Origin: Bacteroidales bacterium UBA1205
GTDB lineage: Bacteria; Bacteroidota; Bacteroidia; Bacteroidales; WCHB1-69
Direction of reading: 5' to 3'
Length of the DNA: 21,674 bases
Assembly (NCBI GenBank): GCA_002309615.1
Contig: DBXT01000002.1
Span: 1 to 21,674, forward strand
A model generated the notes under the pieces. It saw only the letters and a program-made list of their open reading frames with translations. It had not been told where the DNA came from and did not search any database. The translations under genes and the position numbers were made by a program. Shown here piece by piece: positions 15,906-21,674 of the stretch (position 1 is the first letter of the stretch; the number at the start of each line of letters is the position of its first letter).

Positions 15906-16613
15906 TTATATGTTTTTGTTGAAATTAGGGTTGTTAGCGGCAGCATCGGTGTTTTTCTTCTTTTTTTTCTTCTTCTTTTTCTTTTTGCCGGTGTTGTTAG
16001 CGGGAGCGGCAGGGGTGGCAATTTTTTTCGCACCTGCGTTTTTTTCATTATTTTGTAGCGTATCCTGGAGCATCTCTTTGGTGGAAGGAAAATGGAAATC
16101 TTCGGCTAATTGTATCACTCCGTCGGAAAGCGTATTCAGATGTTCTATTATCAATTTATCGTTTACCGAATCCCTGTTCCAAAGTAAATATTGCTTTTTT
16201 AAGTGATAAGCTATGTTTTTTACCATTTCTTCATGGTCTTCTCCGGCTTCTTCTTTGGCCACTTTACGGATGATTTCTTCCATCAAATGCCCGTAAGGAC
16301 GAAATTGGATGGAGTGTTTGGGGTAAGACAACCGTTTGGGCTTGGTGGCGGTGGTGGGCTTGGGCTTGTCAAAAGGGGTGTCTACATCTAATTGAAAATC
16401 GGAAATAACAAATAATTGATCCCACAATTTGTGCCAAAAATCTTCCGAATCTTTAGGACCACCTATCAAATTAGCCATGATGCGGACTATACTTTTGGCT
16501 TGTTCGTTGCGTAAATCCCTGTTTTTTATGCCCATGGCATATTCTATCATTTTTTGAATATGACGTCCGTATTCGCCATTGATAATTTTGCTGTTTTGCG
16601 TATTATATTCCAT
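15906..16613 (-). CDS. DUF4290 family protein with poly-lysine tract
   Basis: The 235-aa product matches the DUF4290 family, which is confined to Bacteroidota and has no known function. Diagnostic stretches are MEYNTQNSKI and YGRHIQKMIEYA at the start, FWHKLWDQLFVISDFQLDVD near residue 60-78, and SIQFRPYGHLMEEII around 100-115. The conserved domain ends near residue 180. After it comes a low-complexity tail rich in Ala, Asn and Lys, with eleven consecutive lysines coded by a mix of AAA and AAG, ending NPNFNKNI. The tail is probably disordered and could bind RNA or the ribosome; that is inference. It is the first gene of the minus-strand unit. I could not find a TAnnTTTG box upstream on this strand, so its promoter is unresolved. 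Confidence 0.88.
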   Translation of the reverse strand: MEYNTQNSKIINGEYGRHIQKMIEYAMGIKNRDLRNEQAKSIVRIMANLIGGPKDSEDFWHKLWDQLFVISDFQLDVDTPFDKPKPTTATKPKRLSYPKHSIQFRPYGHLMEEIIRKVAKEEAGEDHEEMVKNIAYHLKKQYLLWNRDSVNDKLIIEHLNTLSDGVIQLAEDFHFPSTKEMLQDTLQNNEKNAGAKKIATPAAPANNTGKKKKKKKKKKKNTDAAANNPNFNKNI

Positions 16614-16815
16614 TTATAAAATTATGTGTATTGTGTCTATTTTTTTTGCTCATCGTAAATTTTCGATGTAAATTTGGAAGTTTTTTTTGCCTTTTAAGCG
16701 TCTGTTGATTAGAAAAACTAAAATATATGATTGATAAAATTTGTGTTAGAACGTTGTTTTTTAATATTATATATATTTTTTTATCCTAAATAGAGTATCT
16801 CAACGAAAAAAAATA

Positions 16816-16823
16816 TAATTTTG
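16816..16823 (+). promoter_or_regulatory. -7 box (TAATTTTG) of the polyamine dehydrogenase gene
   Basis: TAATTTTG matches TAnnTTTG and lies 24 nt before the ATG at 16848, so the leader would be short and is almost purely A-rich. No good -33 TTTG is present at the standard distance. The gap 16614-16847 (234 nt) separates divergent genes and otherwise shows only AT-rich sequence, including a T8 run at 16681-16688 and a CATCG/CGATG inverted pair near 16651-16668. Confidence 0.55.
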
Positions 16824-16847
16824 CACAAAAATACAAAAAAAAACAAT

Positions 16848-18047
16848 ATGTCAAGAGTATTAATTATAGGTGCCGGCGGAGTGGGTGCCGTGGTGGCATT
16901 CAAATGTGCTTCCGTTCCCGAAGTTTTTACCGATATTATGTTGGCAAGCAGAAGAAAAGCCAAATGTGACAAAATAGCACAATCTATCGGTGATAATCGT
17001 ATTCAAACCGCACAAGTGGATGCGGACAATGTAGAAGAAGTAGTAGCGTTGATTAATAGTTTTAAGCCCGATTTGCTTATCAATGTGGCTCTTCCTTATC
17101 AGGATTTAAGCTTGATGGAAGCTTGTTTGCGTACCAAGGTCAATTATTTGGATACTGCAAATTACGAGCCGCGTGATGTTGCCAAATTTGAATACAGTTG
17201 GCAATGGGCATTTCAACAACGTTATAAAGATGCAGGCATACTGGCTGTGCTCGGTTGCGGTTTTGACCCCGGCGTAACCGGTGTTTATACCGCATATGCC
17301 GCCAAACATTATTTTGACCAAATGCACTATTTAGACATAGTGGACTGCAATGCCGGCGATCATGGCAAAGCCTTTGCCACCAATTTTAATCCCGAAATTA
17401 ACATCAGAGAAATTACCCAAAAAGGAAGATATTACCAAGATGGCCAGTGGGTGGAGACCATGCCTATGGAAATACACAAAGGAGTGCATTATCCCAACAT
17501 AGGAGAAAGAGAGTCGTATTTGATGTATCATGAAGAATTGGAATCTCTTACCAAGAATTATCCCACTCTCAAAAGAGCCCGTTTTTGGATGACATTCGGA
17601 CAAAAATATTTGAATGTTTTAAACGTGTTGCAAGAAGTGGGCATGACAAGCATTAAACCCATCAATTACGAAGGCAAGGAAATAGTTCCGCTTCAATTTT
17701 TGAAAGCGGTGTTACCCGAACCTTCCACCTTGGGAGCCGGCTATAAAGGACAAACATCCATAGGTTGTCAAATCAGAGGTATAAAAGACGGAAAAGACAG
17801 AACTTATTATGTATGGAACAATTGTGACCATGCCAAAGTATATCAAGAATGCGGAGCTCAAGCCGTATCTTATACCACAGGTGTTCCCGCTATGATAGGT
17901 GCCATGATGGTGCTTACCGGAAAATGGAACGGTGTGGGTGTAAAAAATGTGGAAGAGTTTGATCCGGACCCGTTCATGGAAAAATTAAATCAATACGGAC
18001 TTCCGTGGAATGAACAGATAGACCAAGCTTTGCCTATAGAACAATGA
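16848..18047 (+). CDS. Carboxynorspermidine/carboxyspermidine dehydrogenase (saccharopine dehydrogenase-like)
   Basis: The enzyme condenses aspartate semialdehyde with putrescine or diaminopropane and reduces the product with NADPH. It gives carboxyspermidine or carboxynorspermidine, the alternative spermidine route used by Bacteroidota, Vibrio and Campylobacter. The 399-aa product has the Rossmann motif GAGGVG at 8-13, ASRRKAKCDKIAQSI after it, and KPDLLINVALPYQDL. It also has AVLGCGFDPGVTGVYTAYAAK and NAGDHGKAFATNFNPE, and late segments LPEPSTLGAGYKGQTSIG and SYTTGVPAMIGAMM. These follow the Vibrio cholerae enzyme closely. It is often mislabelled saccharopine dehydrogenase. The start at 16848 is used because an upstream TTG in frame overlaps the -7 box. 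The partner decarboxylase (nspC) is not in this window. Its stop overlaps the next gene by 4 nt. Confidence 0.9.
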   Translation: MSRVLIIGAGGVGAVVAFKCASVPEVFTDIMLASRRKAKCDKIAQSIGDNRIQTAQVDADNVEEVVALINSFKPDLLINVALPYQDLSLMEACLRTKVNYLDTANYEPRDVAKFEYSWQWAFQQRYKDAGILAVLGCGFDPGVTGVYTAYAAKHYFDQMHYLDIVDCNAGDHGKAFATNFNPEINIREITQKGRYYQDGQWVETMPMEIHKGVHYPNIGERESYLMYHEELESLTKNYPTLKRARFWMTFGQKYLNVLNVLQEVGMTSIKPINYEGKEIVPLQFLKAVLPEPSTLGAGYKGQTSIGCQIRGIKDGKDRTYYVWNNCDHAKVYQECGAQAVSYTTGVPAMIGAMMVLTGKWNGVGVKNVEEFDPDPFMEKLNQYGLPWNEQIDQALPIEQ

Positions 18048-18685
18048 ACATCGGCTTAGCCTATTGCATGAAATACATGAATGTAAGATGTGTTCAATCG
18101 GTGTTGGTATTGTTGTTGTGCGTATGCATGCATAATATATATGCACAGAACGATAATGTGCAGGTTCAATATTTCCAAGCTTCCAACGATACCTTGTCTT
18201 CGAAAAACAATACAACTTTAGCGGAAAAGGAAAGACGATATAATATATTGAGCAAAATAGGTGTAGGAGGCACTATGGGCTTGCAGATAGGGAGCTACAC
18301 CAATGTAGAAGTGTCTCCTGAAATCACCTATCATTTCAATAAGTGGGTGTGCCTGGGGGTAGGCGGTACCTATATGTTTTCCCATTATAGAACAGCCGCT
18401 TTAACCTATAATTCCCATGCGTTTGGCGTAAGAGGTTTTGCGGAAGCACATTTTTTTAATTATATAGCACTTCATGCGGAATATCAATGGATGAACTATA
18501 AATTATACGGAGAAGATGATAGAACATATTCTCACAATATATTGTTAGGAGGCGGTTTTTATCAGTCAGCGGGGCGTATGGCTTATTATATTCTTTTGTT
18601 TTATAATATCAGCGACAAGCAATATCCTGACAATATCTTAAGTGATTTCGTTACTCGGGCGGGAATAGTGGTGTTTTTAAAATAA
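18044..18685 (+). CDS. Small outer-membrane beta-barrel protein
   Basis: The product is up to 213 aa: a signal peptide (hydrophobic core at about 17-31, then NIYAQ with cleavage near residue 34-35) followed by about 175 residues. These carry strand patterns typical of the small Bacteroidota outer-membrane barrels: GGTMGLQIGSYTNVEVSPEITYHF, KWVCLGVGGTYMF, FFNYIALHAEYQWMNY, ILLGGGFY and TRAGIVVFLK. Such proteins usually lack a known role. The first ATG (18044) overlaps the previous stop as ATGA, which favours translational coupling, but it gives an unusually long N-region. ATGs at 18068 and 18077 would give more normal signal peptides, so the exact start is open. The permease gene starts 7 nt after its stop. 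Confidence 0.8.
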   Translation: MNIGLAYCMKYMNVRCVQSVLVLLLCVCMHNIYAQNDNVQVQYFQASNDTLSSKNNTTLAEKERRYNILSKIGVGGTMGLQIGSYTNVEVSPEITYHFNKWVCLGVGGTYMFSHYRTAALTYNSHAFGVRGFAEAHFFNYIALHAEYQWMNYKLYGEDDRTYSHNILLGGGFYQSAGRMAYYILLFYNISDKQYPDNILSDFVTRAGIVVFLK

Positions 18686-18692
18686 TATCTGT

Positions 18693-19910
18693 TTGAATAT
18701 TTATAGAATAGCCGGTAAATTATATGCACAAACGCGAAAAGAACGCACAAGTTTGGTAATACAAGTATCAAAAATAAGCGTAGCCTTGGGCGTGTGTGTG
18801 CTTATTCTTACTTTTGCCATAACGGCCGGTTTTCGTCATGAAGTGCAAACTAAAATCACAGGTTTGGGAGCGCATATTGCAGTATCGCATTACGACAATA
18901 ATGAATCGTTTCAGAAAGTTCCCATAGTAGACAGCAAAAATTTGCGTCGGCGAATATTAGCTCAAGACAATGTTTCGCATCTGCAGGCAACGGCACATAT
19001 AGCAGGCATTATTCAAGGCAATAAAGATGTAGAAGGAGTGGCTTTCAAAGGAGTGGGTGCCGATTATGACACTTCTTTTCTTTCCCGTCAAATAGTGCAA
19101 GGCCGATGCTTGCATCTTGAAGACAGTGTGGTAAGCAACGAATTGCTGGTGTCTGAAACCTTTTCAAAACGCACAGGCTTGCAATTGGGCGATAAGGTGA
19201 ATGCTTTTTTTGTGCAAAATCCGGTGCGACAACGAAAATTCGTCATAACAGGTATATACAATACAGGTTTGGGCATATATGACAAAACATATGTGATGTG
19301 TGACATTCGTCAGGTGATTAAACTCAAAGGTTGGGCCGATGACAGAGTGGATGCATTGGAGGTGTTTGTCAACGATTTTTCTTTATTGGATGTTACCACC
19401 GACAAGGTGAATATGGCTATAGATTACGACATGAAAGCCGAAAGCATAAAAGAACAACAAAAAGAAGTGTTTAATTGGATAGATTTGGTGGAACAAAATG
19501 TGGTGGTGCTGATAGTGCTGATTATAGTGATAGTGGCGGTATCACTTATTTCCACCCAGTTTACTTTTGCCTTGGAGCATATTCCTACCATAGGCATACT
19601 CAAAACCATGGGTTGTCGTAATGGGTCCATATCTCGTATTTTTATGTGGGTGTCGTTTAGAGTGTTAGTAGGCGGTTTGCTATGGGGAAATGCCGTAGGG
19701 TTGTTGTTATGTTGGTTGCAACATACTTTCCATATAGTCACCCTCAATCCGGAAAATTACTATATGTCTTATGTTCCTATAGATGTGCAGTGGCTGCATG
19801 TGTTATTGATAAATATAGGTATAATGCTCATTAGCTGGTGCGTATTGGTGTTGCCTGCTTATTTTGTAGCCAAAAAAGTACGCATAACCGATGCTGTGGC
19901 AATGAAATAA
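18693..19910 (+). CDS. FtsX/LolE-type ABC transporter permease, TTG start
   Basis: The 405-aa product has the four-helix layout of the MacB/LolC-LolE/FtsX permeases. The first membrane helix is at about 28-46 and a periplasmic domain of about 220 residues covers 47-265. Three more helices follow at about 268-288, 315-340 and 365-390. GFRHEVQTKITGLGAHI after helix 1 and IPTIGILKTMGCRNGSISRIF after helix 2 are typical of LolE-like lipoprotein-releasing permeases, which pull lipoproteins from the inner membrane toward LolA. No ATG exists near the N-terminus; a stop at 18678-18680 limits the frame, so TTG at 18693 is the only sensible start. No ATPase gene is adjacent, so the LolD-type partner must be elsewhere. 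LolE or LolC is likely, but substrate choice cannot be read from sequence. Confidence 0.85.
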   Translation: MNIYRIAGKLYAQTRKERTSLVIQVSKISVALGVCVLILTFAITAGFRHEVQTKITGLGAHIAVSHYDNNESFQKVPIVDSKNLRRRILAQDNVSHLQATAHIAGIIQGNKDVEGVAFKGVGADYDTSFLSRQIVQGRCLHLEDSVVSNELLVSETFSKRTGLQLGDKVNAFFVQNPVRQRKFVITGIYNTGLGIYDKTYVMCDIRQVIKLKGWADDRVDALEVFVNDFSLLDVTTDKVNMAIDYDMKAESIKEQQKEVFNWIDLVEQNVVVLIVLIIVIVAVSLISTQFTFALEHIPTIGILKTMGCRNGSISRIFMWVSFRVLVGGLLWGNAVGLLLCWLQHTFHIVTLNPENYYMSYVPIDVQWLHVLLINIGIMLISWCVLVLPAYFVAKKVRITDAVAMK

Positions 19911-19956
19911 TCGCCATTAACATTCACCCTGAAAAAATTTTTGAAACCGCTTTGGT

Positions 19957-21258
19957 TCAGTCTGTAATTTCGCCGAAGAGGGTGGCTGCGGAGCAGTCGT
20001 AAACATGCACTTTGACATATTCCCCTTTTTGGTGATTTCCTTTGTTGAAAATCACTACTTTATTTTGGCTGTTGCGCCCGAATAATTGGTCTTGGGAACG
20101 TTTGGAGCAGCCTTCTATGAGCACTTCAAAAGTTTTGCCTATATCTTTTTTGTTGCTTAGTAAAGATAAATTTTGTTGTAGGGCGATGATTTCTTCCAAG
20201 CGGCGTATTTTTTCTTCTTCGGGAACATTATCGCACATATGGCGGTGGGCGGCGGTGCCTTCCCGCATAGAATATTTGAACATAAATGCATATTCAAAGC
20301 CGACTTCTTGCATGAGCGACAGGGTATCTTGGTGTTCTGCTATTGTTTCGTCACAAAAACCGGCTATGATATCGGTGCTGATAGCGCAGTCGGGCATGTA
20401 TCGGCGTATGGCGGCAATGCGGTTAAGATACCATTCTCTGGTATATTTTCTGTTCATGTGTTGCAACACATTATTGTTTCCCGACTGGGCGGGCAAATGT
20501 ATGCTCTTACATATATTAGGATATGCTTGCATTACCTCCAAGAGTTCGTCGGAAAGGTCTTTGGGATGGGAAGTGGCAAAACGCACCCTTAGCAAAGGAG
20601 AAATTTCGGCAACAGCCTGCATCAGTTTCGGGAAAGTATAGTTTTCGTATCGGTAAGAGTTGACATTCTGACCCAAAAGCGTTACTTCTTTGTATCCTTG
20701 AGCAACTAATTGACGGCATTCTTCTATAATGGTTTGCGGATGCCGGCTGCGTTCCCTGCCGCGGGTGTAAGGTACTACACAATAAGAGCAAAAATTGTTA
20801 CATCCTCGCATAATAGACACAAAAGCGGATATGCCGTTGGTGTCGTATCGTATGGGGGTGATATCATCATAGGTTTCTGTTTCGGATAATATTACGTTGA
20901 TGTTAAATGTGTTCTCTCCAAGCATTTGCGGTAAACTGCGATAAGCATCGGGACCGACCACCAAATCCACTTTGTTTTTTTCTATTAATGTTTCTTTGAG
21001 CCTTTCAGCCATACATCCTATAATACCTATGCGTAAATTTTTGCGTTGTTTTTTCAACGCTTTAAGTTCGGTAAGCCTGTTCAACACTCTTTGTTCTGCA
21101 TTGTCTCTAATGGAGCAGGTGTTAATCAAAATAAGGTCTGCTTCTTTTTCATCAGAAGTGAGAAGGTATTCATGGGAAAGTATGGATGCAACAATTTCAC
21201 TGTCGGCAAAATTCATTTGACATCCGTAAGTTTCTATGTATAATTTTTGCTTGTCCAT
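19957..21258 (-). CDS. miaB: tRNA-2-methylthio-N6-dimethylallyladenosine synthase MiaB
   Basis: MiaB adds a methylthio group to i6A37 in tRNAs that read codons starting with U, using two [4Fe-4S] clusters. The 433-aa product has the N-terminal auxiliary-cluster cysteines C13 (YGCQMNFADSE), C48 (NTCSIRDNAEQRV) and C82 (GCMAER). The radical SAM triad is C153, C157 and C160 (CNNFCSYC), followed by VPYTRGRERSR, which points to MiaB rather than RimO or MtaB. A TRAM domain occupies the last 60 or so residues (KTFEVLIEGCSKRSQDQLFGR onward). The frame is open upstream to 21351, but the ATG at 21258 is chosen because it lies just after a -7 box and fits the family N-terminus. It converges on the permease gene with 46 nt between. 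Confidence 0.96.
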   Translation of the reverse strand: MDKQKLYIETYGCQMNFADSEIVASILSHEYLLTSDEKEADLILINTCSIRDNAEQRVLNRLTELKALKKQRKNLRIGIIGCMAERLKETLIEKNKVDLVVGPDAYRSLPQMLGENTFNINVILSETETYDDITPIRYDTNGISAFVSIMRGCNNFCSYCVVPYTRGRERSRHPQTIIEECRQLVAQGYKEVTLLGQNVNSYRYENYTFPKLMQAVAEISPLLRVRFATSHPKDLSDELLEVMQAYPNICKSIHLPAQSGNNNVLQHMNRKYTREWYLNRIAAIRRYMPDCAISTDIIAGFCDETIAEHQDTLSLMQEVGFEYAFMFKYSMREGTAAHRHMCDNVPEEEKIRRLEEIIALQQNLSLLSNKKDIGKTFEVLIEGCSKRSQDQLFGRNSQNKVVIFNKGNHQKGEYVKVHVYDCSAATLFGEITD

Positions 21259-21274
21259 TATCCGTATTTTTTTG

Positions 21275-21282
21275 CAAAAGTA
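21275..21282 (-). promoter_or_regulatory. -7 box (TACTTTTG) of miaB
   Basis: Read on the minus strand, TACTTTTG matches TAnnTTTG and lies 16 nt upstream of the miaB ATG at 21258. It supports that start over the longer open frame, whose first 24 or so codons would lie upstream of the box. No -33 TTG is seen at standard spacing. Confidence 0.6.
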
Positions 21283-21652
21283 ACATTTTTTTGCCAATTT
21301 TTCTTCTTTATTCGTGCGGCTTGTTAGAATTTTCATAACGGCGGTATGCAAACAAAAGCTTGCGGAACGGGTAATGAATATTGTTGTAAAGAGGCAAGAA
21401 GGTTAGGCAACAAAAAATTCACTTTTAGGGAAAAAATGCAATAAAAAAGGTGGAAATAAAGGAGGTGAATTTCGGCGCAAACGGGCAAAATAGTTTCGGA
21501 TTTTTCTTTTTTTGCAGAGGTGTTAAAATATAAAAAACTGAATGACAATTTATTGAAAAAAAATAAAAAAAAAGTTTTCAAGTGATGATTTGTATTAAAA
21601 TTTGTTGTATCTTTGCAGTCCGATTTAGCACTTAAAAGTATGCTTGGTCGAT
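21283..21652. other. Intergenic region between miaB and a tRNA gene
   Basis: This stretch holds no gene I can support. It contains a 32-codon ATG frame at 21346-21444 with three cysteines, an AAAGGAGGTGA sequence at 21458-21468 that looks like a strong ribosome binding site but has no ATG frame after it, A/T-rich runs at 21554-21578, and the promoter box of the tRNA gene. Confidence 0.6.
21608..21615 (+). promoter_or_regulatory. -7 box (TATCTTTG) before the tRNA gene
   Basis: TATCTTTG is a full match to TAnnTTTG, 37 nt before the first base of the tRNA, leaving a short 5' leader to be trimmed. A TTTG at 21589-21592 is only 15 nt upstream, closer than standard for a -33 element. Confidence 0.6.
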
Positions 21653-21674
21653 GCCACTGTAGCTCAGTTGGCCA
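21653..21674 (+). tRNA. 5' end of a tRNA gene (cut by window edge)
   Basis: GCCACTG at 21653-21659 can be the 5' acceptor strand, followed by TA (positions 8-9), GCTC as the D-stem and AGTTGG as the D-loop, the usual layout of bacterial tRNAs. Only 22 nt are present, with no anticodon, so the amino acid cannot be assigned. The promoter box just upstream supports it being a real gene. Confidence 0.8.

Noticed and set aside
15945..15985. Long T-rich run that could be read as a terminator
   Set aside because: It is the coding complement of the lysine-rich tail of the DUF4290 protein on the minus strand, inside an intact gene.
16848..18047. Saccharopine dehydrogenase of lysine metabolism
   Set aside because: The fold is shared, but NAGDHGKAFATNF, FDPGVTGV and the late SYTTGVPA segment follow the carboxynorspermidine dehydrogenases.
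19921..19956. Possible terminator hairpin between the permease and miaB
   Set aside because: Only short, bulged pairing (TGAAACC with GGTTCA) is present, with no T run after it, so support is too weak to list.
21346..21444. 32-codon plus-strand ATG frame with three cysteines
   Set aside because: Too short to judge, with no promoter box close by and no recognisable motif; listed only as part of the intergenic region.
21333..21581. Minus-strand frame of 82 codons upstream of miaB
   Set aside because: It starts with TTG, is dominated by Phe, Leu and Lys from A/T runs, and overlaps the region expected to be regulatory for miaB.
1..21674. Insertion sequence, integrase, phage, toxin-antitoxin or CRISPR content
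   Set aside because: No transposase or recombinase motifs, no regularly spaced repeats and no small toxin-antitoxin pair were seen; gene content and composition are uniform across the window.

Overview
The window looks like chromosomal DNA from a Bacteroidota bacterium, most likely of the order Bacteroidales. It is AT-rich. Several intergenic regions carry the phylum's -7 promoter box (TAnnTTTG), and starts are preceded by A/T-rich leaders rather than Shine-Dalgarno sequences. Two proteins are lineage markers: a DUF4290 protein and a dipeptidyl-peptidase 5 closely resembling the Porphyromonas enzyme. I see no insertion sequence, phage gene, CRISPR array or rRNA. I cannot name the family or genus.

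Layout, left to right. (1) 1-1107: the 3' end of an unidentified gene and a YhcC-type radical SAM protein. (2) 1304-1957: a lone secreted protein of unknown function, with a T16 tract just before its -7 box and a good terminator after it. (3) 2077-6728: a tight five-gene plus-strand operon, guaD (guanine deaminase) - era - recO - small one-pass membrane protein - rnr (RNase R). Its promoter lies so close to the guaD ATG that the mRNA should be almost leaderless. (4) 7023-11560: three adjacent genes for exported proteins: an unknown 506-aa protein, an M48 zinc metallopeptidase with a long unassigned C-terminal half, and a probable outer-membrane barrel. (5) 11683-16613, minus strand: DUF4290 protein - trxB - dgt-type dNTPase - dpp5. 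(6) 16848-19910, plus strand: a carboxynorspermidine/carboxyspermidine dehydrogenase, a small outer-membrane barrel overlapping it by 4 nt, and an FtsX/LolE-type permease with a TTG start. (7) 19957-21258, minus strand: miaB, convergent with the permease. (8) 21259-21674: intergenic DNA ending in a promoter box and the first 22 nt of a tRNA gene cut by the window edge.

Most of the window is housekeeping: tRNA modification (miaB), ribosome assembly (era), RNA decay (rnr), recombination (recO), purine salvage (guaD), dNTP balance (dgt), thiol redox (trxB) and polyamine synthesis. The best candidate for something not yet described is the three-gene export/peptidase cluster at 7023-11560. A secreted M48 protease sits between an unknown secreted protein and a barrel-like protein, with gaps of 9 and 2 nt and a perfect inverted repeat at the end. 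Secondary items are the near-leaderless guaD operon, the homopolymer inside a promoter, the pilin-like small membrane protein before rnr, and the K11 tract in the DUF4290 protein.
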